Source: Bacillota bacterium (lineage in GTDB: Bacteria; Bacillota; Clostridia; Christensenellales; UMGS416). Taken from it: a stretch of 64,000 bases of DNA. The DNA lies in NCBI GenBank assembly GCA_023410875.1, contig JAEYPH010000056.1:1-64000 (forward strand), given 5' to 3'. This document shows, in pieces, positions 51,501 to 59,043 of the stretch. A model generated the notes under the pieces. The model was not told the origin of the DNA, ran no database searches, and worked only from the letters and a program-made list of their open reading frames with translations. Each line of letters opens with the position of its first letter. The stretch's first letter is position 1. Made by a program: the position numbers and the translations under genes.

Positions 51501-54359
51501 TGTCGCATACTCTACCGTGACTTCCGCATAGGAAGGATGGGACAGCTGCACCGTGAGCGAGGCAGACCCCATGTCCTCATCAAAGGTCACATCTGCGTCT
51601 TCGAACCCGACGCTGGGCGCCGTCTCATCGTCCTCTATCGTGACCGTGGCAGCGGCGGTTCCCATGGCCGCCCACCCTGTCCGGTACAGATCCACGGTGA
51701 ACGATTCGCCGATCTCGTAGGTCCCGTCATTTCGCAGGGGGATCGTAAATGTCGCCGAGGTCTCGCCCGCAGGGATGGTTACCGTGCCGGTGGAAGCGGT
51801 ATAGTCCTGACCGGCGCGCGCCGTGCCATCCTGCGTATCATATTCCAGGGTGATGTCGGTGCTGGCCGGGCCGGTCAGCACCGCCGTGAGCTCTACCGTT
51901 GCCTCGCCTTCCACGGCGGTGTATTCCTCCGCCGAAAAGCCCATCGTAGGCAGGGTCTCGTCGTCCTGGATCGTCACAACGGCGCTTGTGTTGCCCGAAA
52001 GCATGGCGTTCTGCGCTGTGGACAGGTCCACACGGAAGGTCTCGCTGCACTCATAGATGCCATCATTGGTCAGCAATACAGATATCGAAGCCGTGGTGCT
52101 GCCCGCCGGGATCGTCACTGTGCCGGTGGAAAGCGTATAGTCCGTTCCCGCCAAGGCCGTCAGGTCCATCGTGGCATATTGCACGGATGTATCCAGGCCG
52201 GAGGGTGCGGACAGCTGCACGGTGAGCGTCGCGCTTGCCGTGCCCTCATTGGCGGTGTAGGTAGCATCGCTCAAGCCGATCGTGGGCGTCGGGTCGTCGT
52301 CGGTCAGCGTCACGGTGGCGGTACTCTGCCCCATCGTTGCGTTGGACGGGTCGGACAGCGTGATCGTAAAGGTTTCCGCCGCCTCATCCAGCGCATCGCC
52401 GTTCAATTGGACCGTGATGGTCCCGCTGGCGCTGCCCGCCGGTATCGTCAGCGTGCCGGTTTGAGCCGAGAAGTCGGCCCCCGCCTCGGCCGAGCCGGAG
52501 CTCGTCGCATACTGCACGGTCACAGCCTTGCCGGAGACGCTGGACAGCGCCACTTCGAAGGATACGCTGGCATCGCTTTCGCTCACCGTAGCCACAGCCG
52601 GATCCCCGAAGCCGACCGACGGCTGTGGGTCGTCGTCCGTCAGCGTCACGGTGGCGCTGCTGGCGCCCAGCGTCGCATCGGAGGGGCTGACGAGCGTTAC
52701 GGTGAAGGACTCGTCCCCCTCGTCTATCATGTCTGCGCTAAGGAGAATCTGTATGGTGCCGGAGGGTTCGCCGGCGGCAATGGTCAGCGTGCCCGCCTGG
52801 GCAACATAATCCTGCCCCGCCAACGCCGTGTCGTCCGCGGTGAAATACTGCACTGCGGCGTCCCGCGTGGTCGGGCCTGTCAGGTTCACCGTAAGCGATA
52901 CGGACCCATCCTCTTCGCTGGCCGTTATCTCTGTATCGGCAAAGCCCACGACGGGCGCGGCGTCGTCATCGGCCAGCGTCACCGTGGCGCTCAGCGTGCC
53001 GGGCACAGCGCCCGACGGGTCGGACAGCGTCACCGTGAAGCTCTCACTGCCCTCATAAGCCGTGTCTGCGCTCAGATCGATCGGTATGCTGGCCGAAGTG
53101 CTGCCCGCCGGAATCGTGACCGTACCGCTTTTGGCGGTATAGTCCTCCCCGGCCGTGGCAGTGCCATCGCTGGTCGTATAACTGGCGGACACGCTATAGG
53201 CCGAAAGGCCGGACAGCGCCACCGTCACCGCGGCGGCTGCATCGCCTTCGCCCGCGGCAAACGTTTCCGGTGACAAGCCGATGCTGGGCATCGGGTCGTC
53301 ATCGCTCAGCGTCACCTCGCAGGAGCTGGCGCCCAGCGTGGCGCCGTTGGGGCTGGAAAGCGTTACCGTAAAGCTTTCGCTGTGCTCATACACATCACCT
53401 TTGACCATCGGTATCTGAATATCGGCCGACGTGCTGCCCGCCGCTATCGTCAATGTGCCGCTGGTCGTCTGATAATCTTCCCCGGAGGCGGCAGTACCGT
53501 TGGATGTCTCATAATGCACGGTTGTGTTCGCGCTGGATGGATTGGATAGGCTGACCGGCAGTGTTACGGCGTCGTCGCCTTCGCTGGCCGCGGCCGTGCC
53601 GGAAGAAAAGCCGACGGACGGCTGCGGGTCGTCGCTTTCGATCGTCACGGTGCACGGGCTGCCGCCAACCCCCGCCCCGCTCGACGCGCCGGTCAGCGTG
53701 ACGGTAAAGGTCTCGTTGGGTTCAAACACGTCATCATCGGTGATGGGGATGGAAAGAACAGCGGTCGAGCCCGATACGCCATTGAACGCAATGGAACCGC
53801 TGCCGCCGCTGAAGTCGCTGCCGGATTGCGCCGTGCCGCTGGTGGCCGTATAATTCAGCGTGGTTAGAAACGGAAATTCCTCGCTGATGCCGACGGTCAG
53901 GTTCACGACCTCTTCGGATTCATTGACGGTGACGGCGCTGCTCTGCAGGGTGAACGTCGGGCCATAGCTCAACAAGAAATTGGCGTCGCCAGAGCCGCCC
54001 TCCAGCAGCCAACCGCTGGTTGGCGGGTTGCTCCCGCTGTTGGTGTTGGAATAATAGCGAACCTGATTGCCGTAGTACAGCACCCAGCGGCTGCCCTCCC
54101 AATAGACCATAGAGGTGCCGGAACTGAGGATGACCGTGCCATCCATGGCGATCTTCCCCATGTTGAAGTAGCAGGATTTCCCATTGTAATCGTTTTGATA
54201 TGCATAAGTATCGTTGCAATCCGTATAATTGCTGCCGGAGATGTTAAAAGGCGGCCCCGACGTACGCCCTACGGCATTGGGGAATGGCAGGTTCAGTATC
54301 GTACTGGTGACCAGAAGCGCCATAAAGCAGGATAAGGCTTTCTGCCATTGCTTTCTCAT
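48519..54359 (-). CDS. Giant Calx-beta repeat surface protein with C-terminal membrane anchor
   Basis: A 1946-residue exported protein. It has an N-terminal signal (KALSCFMALLVTSTILNLPF), a unique ~90-residue head rich in Asn/Tyr/Ser, then 13 tandem Calx-beta domains (about residues 125-1575). Each domain ends in a VTLTDDDP- or VTIEDDE-like calcium-site strand and carries a GTAxxGxDY loop. Next come a Thr/Pro/Ala-rich stalk (about 1580-1690), a ~220-residue C-terminal domain (ending FTTSHFSVFTPMEIVPK), and a membrane segment WIWLVLITGILALAALVFF with a basic tail. No LPxTG motif is present. The likely role is calcium-stabilised adhesion or cell contact. Ribosome site is GGGGG at seven bases. 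Confidence 0.85.
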   Translation of the reverse strand: MRKQWQKALSCFMALLVTSTILNLPFPNAVGRTSGPPFNISGSNYTDCNDTYAYQNDYNGKSCYFNMGKIAMDGTVILSSGTSMVYWEGSRWVLYYGNQVRYYSNTNSGSNPPTSGWLLEGGSGDANFLLSYGPTFTLQSSAVTVNESEEVVNLTVGISEEFPFLTTLNYTATSGTAQSGSDFSGGSGSIAFNGVSGSTAVLSIPITDDDVFEPNETFTVTLTGASSGAGVGGSPCTVTIESDDPQPSVGFSSGTAAASEGDDAVTLPVSLSNPSSANTTVHYETSNGTAASGEDYQTTSGTLTIAAGSTSADIQIPMVKGDVYEHSESFTVTLSSPNGATLGASSCEVTLSDDDPMPSIGLSPETFAAGEGDAAAAVTVALSGLSAYSVSASYTTSDGTATAGEDYTAKSGTVTIPAGSTSASIPIDLSADTAYEGSESFTVTLSDPSGAVPGTLSATVTLADDDAAPVVGFADTEITASEEDGSVSLTVNLTGPTTRDAAVQYFTADDTALAGQDYVAQAGTLTIAAGEPSGTIQILLSADMIDEGDESFTVTLVSPSDATLGASSATVTLTDDDPQPSVGFGDPAVATVSESDASVSFEVALSSVSGKAVTVQYATSSGSAEAGADFSAQTGTLTIPAGSASGTITVQLNGDALDEAAETFTITLSDPSNATMGQSTATVTLTDDDPTPTIGLSDATYTANEGTASATLTVQLSAPSGLDTSVQYATMDLTALAGTDYTLSTGTVTIPAGSTTASISVLLTNDGIYECSETFRVDLSTAQNAMLSGNTSAVVTIQDDETLPTMGFSAEEYTAVEGEATVELTAVLTGPASTDITLEYDTQDGTARAGQDYTASTGTVTIPAGETSATFTIPLRNDGTYEIGESFTVDLYRTGWAAMGTAAATVTIEDDETAPSVGFEDADVTFDEDMGSASLTVQLSHPSYAEVTVEYATSNGTALGGEDYTSATGTVTIAAGSTEATIDIGLTDDAVYESAEAFTVTLSGAAGATLGVDIASVEITDDETAPVLGFAPAALDADEDDDEVTFTLTLSGWSASDITVQYATGGGTAAAGQDYVASSGTVTIPALATSASFTVPLRGDDVYEGNETFRVTLSSPTGAVLGAGVATVTLLDNESVPVAEFAAAAVAVSEDAAQAAITLSLSGPSSTDVTLQATTGDGTALAGSDYAARSSVVTIPAGSITAELRIDLSDDEVYEGDESFTVSLSDPHGATLGRASVTVTLQEDEPLPTIGVQSTTVSAQESAGTATVTVRLSGLSSADAAVQYETVDATAVAGTDYTASAGAVTVPAGSLTATISIPLMDNALNQANRSFAVALSGPSGAALGAANATVTIQDDDPQPNVGLDATSVNVQETDAQAEFVVSLSALSGKEVTVHYSTEAGTAQQGSDFAAQTGTLVIPAGSRTGAIRIPLRDDDIREGVETFGLVLTSPNGAALGTDRAMALIMDSEAVPTVAFAQTTLRVSEDDDVVILAIRLSGKAAYDVEVHYRTQNGTAASGSDFTGGAGAVTIAAGRQAAEASIPILDDSIHEPTESFSAKVLSAAGAAVSTAQVSVTIEDDDAVAPTATPTRTPTATPTATATPTRTPTARPTATATPTRTPTARPTATATPTRTPTARPTATATPTTTPTVTPTATPTATPTATPTATPAATPTATPATAPTATPSGTGVVVVVPDSAVRLQTETVDGSDTILTVATVDDQQINTAIEEAVQSGQGNGGTLKLPEIRTEDDSQGVKLDLPASAVASAANAGMSLEVQMNGVGFQIPADVLQQPQGTGASTLSLISKTVDEQVSNFAIDDGDGEQIANSYSFELILTQADGTQQKLTRFDRPMVISVQLSEEEAAKIRNPDRLRMCYIDRETGATEVLTSQYDPATRILTFTTSHFSVFTPMEIVPKGMSGWIWLVLITGILALAALVFFLARKSRKQHR
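49450..49617 (-). repeat. 42-base tandem repeat encoding the Thr/Pro stalk
   Basis: Four consecutive 42-base units start at 49450, 49492, 49534 and 49576. They encode 14-residue units of the type TPTARPTATATPTR. The first three are nearly identical; the fourth has diverged. Shorter, imperfect repeats (TPTATPTA) continue to about 49320. Copy number is likely variable between strains. Confidence 0.9.
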
Positions 54360-54406
54360 ACAAATGCCCCCTTATATACGATATATACCCGCGAAGCATG
54401 CCACCA

Positions 54407-54435
54407 TTGTGCAAAGGCTTGCTCGTCTGTATAAT
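54407..54435 (+). promoter_or_regulatory. Promoter of the TetR gene
   Basis: TTGTGC, 17 bases, TATAAT on the plus strand, upstream of a dyad operator. Confidence 0.6.
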
Positions 54436-54443
54436 GTCAACAG

Positions 54444-54476
54444 GGTGATCACGACTGTGGTCACCGACTTAAGTCA
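54444..54476. promoter_or_regulatory. Candidate TetR operator in the divergent gap
   Basis: GGTGATCAC and GTGGTCACC form nine-base arms with one mismatch around four bases (54444-54465). A ten-base perfect palindrome GACTTAAGTC follows (54467-54476). Both sit between the TetR gene and the divergent surface-protein gene, just downstream of the TetR promoter, a position suited to self-repression. Confidence 0.5.
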
Positions 54477-54524
54477 TTAATTTATACCATTTTTTGACAA
54501 AAATCAACCAGGGAGCGGCAACCC

Positions 54525-55160
54525 GTGAAAAAAGAAGGATCAAATTTGAGAAAAGAGAGGGCAGTCGAAACAAAAACCAAGCTGTATGACACCGCTGATC
54601 GGCTGTTCACAAAGCATGGCATTGACATGGTCAGCGTGGATGCCATCGTAGAGGCGGCAGGGGTTTCCAAGGGTGCGTTTTATGTGCATTTCGAATCCAA
54701 AGACGCGTTGATTGCTGCTCAGATTTCCGATTATGTGGAAAAAGTGGACACGGACTACAAAGCATTTGTGGATGCTTTTTCTCCCGACACGCTCACGGCG
54801 GACATCCTCTTATCGCTGGTCGTAAGGATCTCCGACATCATCATCGGCAAAATCGGTTACGAGAGAATGAGAGCCCTCTACAAGGTGCAGCTGACCGGAG
54901 CCGGCTATGCGCAGGCTGCGGCGAGCTACAACAGAACCCTCTATCAACTGTTCGGCAATGTGCTGGAACAGGGCATCCTGCGGGGGGAGTTGAAAGCCTC
55001 GCTGCCCGTGGATGAGACCGCCCGTCACTTCATCCTGGCCCTGCGGGGATTGACCTACGAATGGTGTATACGGTATCCCGATTTCGATTTAAAGGAGCAG
55101 GCCCGGACACACTTTGAGCTGCTGATGGCTGGCATTGCAAACACAGATCATGCATCTTGA
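54525..55160 (+). CDS. TetR-family transcriptional regulator
   Basis: A 211-residue regulator with an N-terminal TetR helix-turn-helix (LYDTADRLFTKHGIDMVSVDAIVEAAGVSKGAFYVHFESKDALIAA) and an all-helical ligand domain. The start is GTG with GGGAG at nine bases; a TTG at 54546 with AAGGA is also possible. It is divergent from the giant surface-protein gene, which is its most likely target besides itself. Confidence 0.88.
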   Translation: MKKEGSNLRKERAVETKTKLYDTADRLFTKHGIDMVSVDAIVEAAGVSKGAFYVHFESKDALIAAQISDYVEKVDTDYKAFVDAFSPDTLTADILLSLVVRISDIIIGKIGYERMRALYKVQLTGAGYAQAAASYNRTLYQLFGNVLEQGILRGELKASLPVDETARHFILALRGLTYEWCIRYPDFDLKEQARTHFELLMAGIANTDHAS

Positions 55161-55188
55161 CGAAATGAACAGATGAGAATATAGTAGG

Positions 55189-55200
55189 CGTAACGTTTCG
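55189..55200. promoter_or_regulatory. LacI-family operator before the lacI-type gene
   Basis: CGTAACGTTTCG differs by one base from the perfect palindrome at 56245-56256. It lies 13 bases before the regulator's start codon and suggests autoregulation. Confidence 0.6.
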
Positions 55201-55213
55201 CTTTTGGGGAACC

Positions 55214-56221
55214 ATGAAAAACTCGACGACCCCGACGATGAAGGACATCCAGAAGGCCACCGGCCTGGGCTTGGCCACGATCTCCAAATACATCAACGGC
55301 GGCAGCGTGCGGCCGGCCAACCGGGCCTTGCTGGATCGCGCTGTGGCGGAGCTTGGCTATCGGCGCAACGAATACGCCAGGGCTCTTAAGACCAGCCGCT
55401 CCCGCACGGTCGGCGTGGTGATACCGGAGCTTTCCAGCCTTTTCTGCACGACAATTGTATCCGCCGTGGAGGATGCGCTGCGCCACAGGGGCTATGCCGT
55501 TATCGTGTGCGACTGCCGCTCCGATGAAAAACTGGAGCAAAGCGCCATGGAGTTTCTGCTTTCCAAAAACGTGGACGGCATACTGAACATGCCCGTAGCC
55601 ATGGACGGCCACTCGCTGCAGGCGGTTTGCGAGGCCGGCGTGCCCGTGGTGCTCTTTGACAGGATGGCCGGGAAGGGCTGCAGCGCGGTGATCATCGACA
55701 ACCGGGGCGCCGCGGGGGAAGCCGTGGAGCACCTGATTGCCCGGGGCCACAGGCGCATCGGCCTTGTGTGCAGCGGCGACCAGGCTTACACGTTCCGCGA
55801 GCGCAGGCAGGGGTATCGGGGCGCGTTGGCCGTCGCCGGAATCGTGCCGGACCCCGCTTTGGATTGCTCGGTAAGCCCTACCCTGACCGGGGGGTACGGC
55901 GCCATGAAACAGCTTCTGAGCCAGGCGCCGGACATGACGGCGGTGTTCGTCGCCAACTATGAGATGACGCTGGGCGCGTTCATCGCCGCGGGTGAGGAAG
56001 GCGTCAAAATACCCGACGCTTTGTCATTTATCGGGTTTGACAACATGGAACTTTCCCGGGTCGTGACGCCAAGGCTCACGACGATGGCCCAGCCCATGGA
56101 GGAAATCGCCGCGTCCGCCGCAGAGTTGATGCTGGACGCCCTGGAAAACGAACACGCGCAGCGGCGCACGGTGATCCTGGATGCCCATCTGATCCCCGGT
56201 ATGTCCGTAGTCCGCGTGTGA
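55214..56221 (+). CDS. LacI-family transcriptional regulator
   Basis: A 335-residue repressor. The N-terminal helix-turn-helix and hinge are present (TMKDIQKATGLGLATISKYINGGSVRPANRALLDRAVAELGYRRNEYARALKTSRSRTVGVVIPE), followed by a periplasmic-binding-protein-like sugar domain (ILNMPVAM, PVVLFDRMAGKGCSAVIIDNRGAAGEAVEHLIARGHRRIGLVCSG, FIGFDNMELSRVVTPRLTTMAQP). Matching operators lie just before this gene and before the next, so it probably represses the aldo/keto reductase-fucosidase unit until a sugar signal appears. Confidence 0.93.
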   Translation: MKNSTTPTMKDIQKATGLGLATISKYINGGSVRPANRALLDRAVAELGYRRNEYARALKTSRSRTVGVVIPELSSLFCTTIVSAVEDALRHRGYAVIVCDCRSDEKLEQSAMEFLLSKNVDGILNMPVAMDGHSLQAVCEAGVPVVLFDRMAGKGCSAVIIDNRGAAGEAVEHLIARGHRRIGLVCSGDQAYTFRERRQGYRGALAVAGIVPDPALDCSVSPTLTGGYGAMKQLLSQAPDMTAVFVANYEMTLGAFIAAGEEGVKIPDALSFIGFDNMELSRVVTPRLTTMAQPMEEIAASAAELMLDALENEHAQRRTVILDAHLIPGMSVVRV

Positions 56222-56233
56222 GCCGGTTTTTGA

Positions 56234-56256
56234 TATAATAAATCCGAAACGTTTCG
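56234..56256 (+). promoter_or_regulatory. Promoter -10 and LacI operator of the aldo/keto reductase gene
   Basis: TATAAT (56234-56239) is followed six bases later by the perfect 12-base palindrome CGAAACGTTTCG (56245-56256), covering the expected transcription start. This is a classic repression layout. The -35 region is weak. Confidence 0.75.
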
Positions 56257-56291
56257 TGTTCCCGTAAAACCCAACATCAGGAGGTGCGCCC

Positions 56292-57317
56292 ATGAATCCC
56301 GCCATTGACCCCGGAACCGTCCCGAAAAGGAAGCTCTCCAACGGCATGACCATTCCCGCCATCGGCCTGGGAACCTTCGGTTCCGATCGCTTTGGCGCCG
56401 AGCAGGTGGCTGCCGCCGTGGGCGGGGCCATCCGCGCCGGCTACCGGCTGTTCGACTGTGCGTCGGTGTATGGAAATGAACACCTGATCGGCCAGGTGCT
56501 CGAACAGGCGCTGAGTGAGGGCGTTGTCAAACGCGAGGAGCTCACGATCACCAGCAAGGTGTGGAACGACATGCACGCCAAGGGCGATGTGCTGCTGTCC
56601 TGCTCCAAATCCCTGAGGGATCTGCGGCTGGACACCGTCGACATCTACTTTGTGCACTGGCCCTTCCCCAACTACCACGCGCCGGGCTGCGCCGGCGACG
56701 CCCGCAACCCGGACTCCCGGCCCTTCTTCGCCGAGGAATTCCTGGCCTGCTGGAGGCAGATGGAGCGCCTGGTGGATATGGGCCTGGTGCGTTCCATCGG
56801 CATGTCCAACATGACGATCCCAAAGCTGGAGGCGGTGCTGCCCCACTGCCGAATACAGCCCGCCACCATCGAGATGGAGCTGCACCCAACCTTCCAGCAG
56901 CCGGAGCTGTACGAGTATTGCGTGGCGCGGGGCATCCAGCCCATCGGCTACTGCCCCATCGGCTCGCCCAACCGCCCGGACCGGGACAAGACCGACACGG
57001 ACTATGTGGACACCGAGGAGCCGGCCATCCTGGCGGCGGCCAAGGCCCACGGCGTGCACCCGGCGGTCATCTGCCTCAAGTGGGCCGCCCAGCGCGGCCA
57101 GATCCCGATCCCCTTCACGGTGCACGAGGCCAATTACGTCGCTAACCTCAGGAGCGTGACACAAGACCCACTGACCGATGAGGAGATGCGGGCCATCGCC
57201 CAGGCAGACCGCGACTGCCGGCTGATCAAAGGGCAGGTGTTCCTGTGGGAGGGTGCAAAGGATTGGACCGCACTGTGGGATATGGACGGAAGCATTACAG
57301 GCTGGAAGCAGGAATGA
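56292..57317 (+). CDS. Aldo/keto reductase
   Basis: A 341-residue NAD(P)H-dependent oxidoreductase with a TIM-barrel fold: GMTIPAIGLGTFGSDRF, YRLFDCASVYGNE (catalytic Asp and Tyr), ITSKVWND (catalytic Lys), VDIYFVHWPFPNY (catalytic His), RSIGMSNM and HPTFQQPELYEYC. It may reduce or oxidise a sugar released by the fucosidase behind it. The start has AGGAGG at seven bases. It is controlled by the LacI-type operator upstream. Confidence 0.92.
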   Translation: MNPAIDPGTVPKRKLSNGMTIPAIGLGTFGSDRFGAEQVAAAVGGAIRAGYRLFDCASVYGNEHLIGQVLEQALSEGVVKREELTITSKVWNDMHAKGDVLLSCSKSLRDLRLDTVDIYFVHWPFPNYHAPGCAGDARNPDSRPFFAEEFLACWRQMERLVDMGLVRSIGMSNMTIPKLEAVLPHCRIQPATIEMELHPTFQQPELYEYCVARGIQPIGYCPIGSPNRPDRDKTDTDYVDTEEPAILAAAKAHGVHPAVICLKWAAQRGQIPIPFTVHEANYVANLRSVTQDPLTDEEMRAIAQADRDCRLIKGQVFLWEGAKDWTALWDMDGSITGWKQE

Positions 57318-57340
57318 TTAGGCTGCCTTCGGGTAGAATT

Positions 57341-57400
57341 TCGCGCCCGCCGGCGCGACCAAAGGGCTTTCCGGTCGCCCTTTGGAAACCTTCGGCCCCA
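57341..57400 (+). repeat. Dispersed palindromic repeat, copy 3
   Basis: TCGCGCC/GGCGCGA hairpin followed by the CCAAAGGGC/GCCCTTTGG core and CCTTCGGCCCC. It fills the gap between the aldo/keto reductase and fucosidase genes. The left part matches copy 1 and the right part matches copy 2. Confidence 0.8.
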
Positions 57401-57456
57401 TCTATTGATTGTTTTTGCCAATAGCATGATAACCCATAAATACAAGGAGGATCATC

Positions 57457-58920
57457 ATGGCTGAAAACTTCGCAATTGCCAAGGGACCTTTTGCCCCCAC
57501 AGTGGAAAGCCTCTCGGGCTTTGAATGCCCGCAGTGGTTCCGCGACGCCAAGTTCGGCATCTGGAGCCACTGGGGCCCCCAGTCGGTGCCGATGTACGGC
57601 GACTGGTACGCCCGCAACATGTACCTGGAGGGCAGCCCCCAATACCTGTACCACTGGCGCACCTACGGCCACCCGTCCAAGTTCGGCTACAAGGACATCG
57701 TGAAGCTGTGGCAGGCCGAGCGTTTCGACCCGGCGGAGCTCATGGACCTGTATGTGGCCGCCGGAGCCCGGTATTTCGTAGCCCAGGCCATGCACCACGA
57801 CAACTTCGACAACTTCGACTCTGCCCACAACCCGTGGAACGCGGTGAACGTGGGGCCCAAGCGGGACATCTGCCGGCTGTGGCAGGCCGAGGCCAAGCGG
57901 CACGGCCTGCCCTTCGGCCTGACCGAGCACCTGGGCGCGTCCTATACATGGATGTCCGCCTCCCACGGCGCGGACAAGCACGGCGCATACGCCGGCGTGC
58001 CCTATGACGGCGCGGACCCTGCCAACGCGGGCCTGTATCGCGACAACGACAGCGAGCTGCTGGAGGACGCCGACGGCTGGCATTGGTACACGAAGAACCC
58101 CCGTTACCACGCCGATTGGTTCCGCCGCATCCAGGACGCCATCGACAAGTTCCAGCCGGACCTATTGTATTCCGACGGCGAGGCGCCCTTTCACGATGTC
58201 GGGTACGCCATCGTGGCCCACCTTTACAACACCAGTGCCGCCAACCACGGCGGCCGCAACAACGCCGTGTACAACTTCAAGCAGCACGACGCGCGCAACA
58301 GCGCCGAAGGCATACAGAAGATCGGCGTGCTGGACATCGAGCGCGGCCTGTCCGCCGAGCCGCTGCCCCACCCGTGGCAGGACGATACCAGCCTGGGCGA
58401 CTGGTTCTACAACGTGCGCGATGTGTACAAGACCGCCCCGGACGTCGCCGACACGCTGGTGGACGTCGTGAGCAAGAACGGCAACCTGCTCATGAACGTG
58501 ACCCAGCGCCCCGACGGCACCATCGACGACGAGACGCGCCACACGCTCAAGCGGCTGGCCGTGTGGACCGCGGCCAACGGCGAGGGCATCTACGGCACCC
58601 GCCCCTGCCAGAAGCACGCCGAGGGCAAGACCAGCCTAGCCGGCGGCGCGTTCCAGGAAAAGGCCGCCCAGTGGCAGCCCACGGACTTCCGTTTCACCCG
58701 GCGGGATAACGCCGTGTACGCCTTTATGATGCGCGCCGGCGGGGAAAGCCGGGCCGTGATCCACAGCCTGGGTCGCGTGCACACCAAGGCCGTCTCCTCG
58801 GTGCACGTCAGCGGCCGGCCGGCGCAGTTCCAGCAGAAGGACGGCGCGCTGATCGTGGAACTGCCCCAAGGCATCGACGGATCCATGCCGGTGTGCATCA
58901 AGGCCGCGATGAACGGCTGA
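57457..58920 (+). CDS. GH29-type alpha-L-fucosidase
   Basis: A 487-residue cytoplasmic enzyme. It shows WFRDAKFGIWSHWGPQSVPMYGDWYARNMY, AGARYFVAQAMHHDNFDNFDS, NVGPKRDICRLWQAEAKRHGLPFGLTEHLG and PDLLYSDGEAPF, the last carrying the nucleophile Asp240. A C-terminal beta domain begins near residue 385. It would release fucose from imported glycans, or a related sugar, because several GH29 subgroups differ. The ribosome site is AAGGAGG at six bases; copy 3 of the repeat precedes it. Confidence 0.9.
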   Translation: MAENFAIAKGPFAPTVESLSGFECPQWFRDAKFGIWSHWGPQSVPMYGDWYARNMYLEGSPQYLYHWRTYGHPSKFGYKDIVKLWQAERFDPAELMDLYVAAGARYFVAQAMHHDNFDNFDSAHNPWNAVNVGPKRDICRLWQAEAKRHGLPFGLTEHLGASYTWMSASHGADKHGAYAGVPYDGADPANAGLYRDNDSELLEDADGWHWYTKNPRYHADWFRRIQDAIDKFQPDLLYSDGEAPFHDVGYAIVAHLYNTSAANHGGRNNAVYNFKQHDARNSAEGIQKIGVLDIERGLSAEPLPHPWQDDTSLGDWFYNVRDVYKTAPDVADTLVDVVSKNGNLLMNVTQRPDGTIDDETRHTLKRLAVWTAANGEGIYGTRPCQKHAEGKTSLAGGAFQEKAAQWQPTDFRFTRRDNAVYAFMMRAGGESRAVIHSLGRVHTKAVSSVHVSGRPAQFQQKDGALIVELPQGIDGSMPVCIKAAMNG

Positions 58921-58966
58921 CGCTGAACAACATCACATTCAGTGTAAAACTGGTATCACAACATGG

Positions 58967-59016
58967 TAAAATGAAGCAGGCGGGCAATGACCGCCTGCTC
59001 GCCGTCTGCAGGCGAG
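58967..59016 (+). promoter_or_regulatory. Promoter element and double hairpin before the second UroD-family gene
   Basis: TGGTAAAAT is a possible extended -10 (TAAAAT at 58967-58972). Two adjacent hairpins follow: GCAGGCGG/CCGCCTGC (58976-58998) and CTCGCC/GGCGAG (58998-59016). They could end the fucosidase transcript or structure the leader of the next gene. No T-run follows. Confidence 0.4.
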
Positions 59017-59043
59017 CGATAACCGGTGCAAAGGAGCAATGGT

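Noticed and set aside
50382..53273. A 963-residue open frame opposite the Calx-beta gene
   Set aside because: It mirrors the repeated domains of the real gene, with a periodic, unlikely composition and no start signals.
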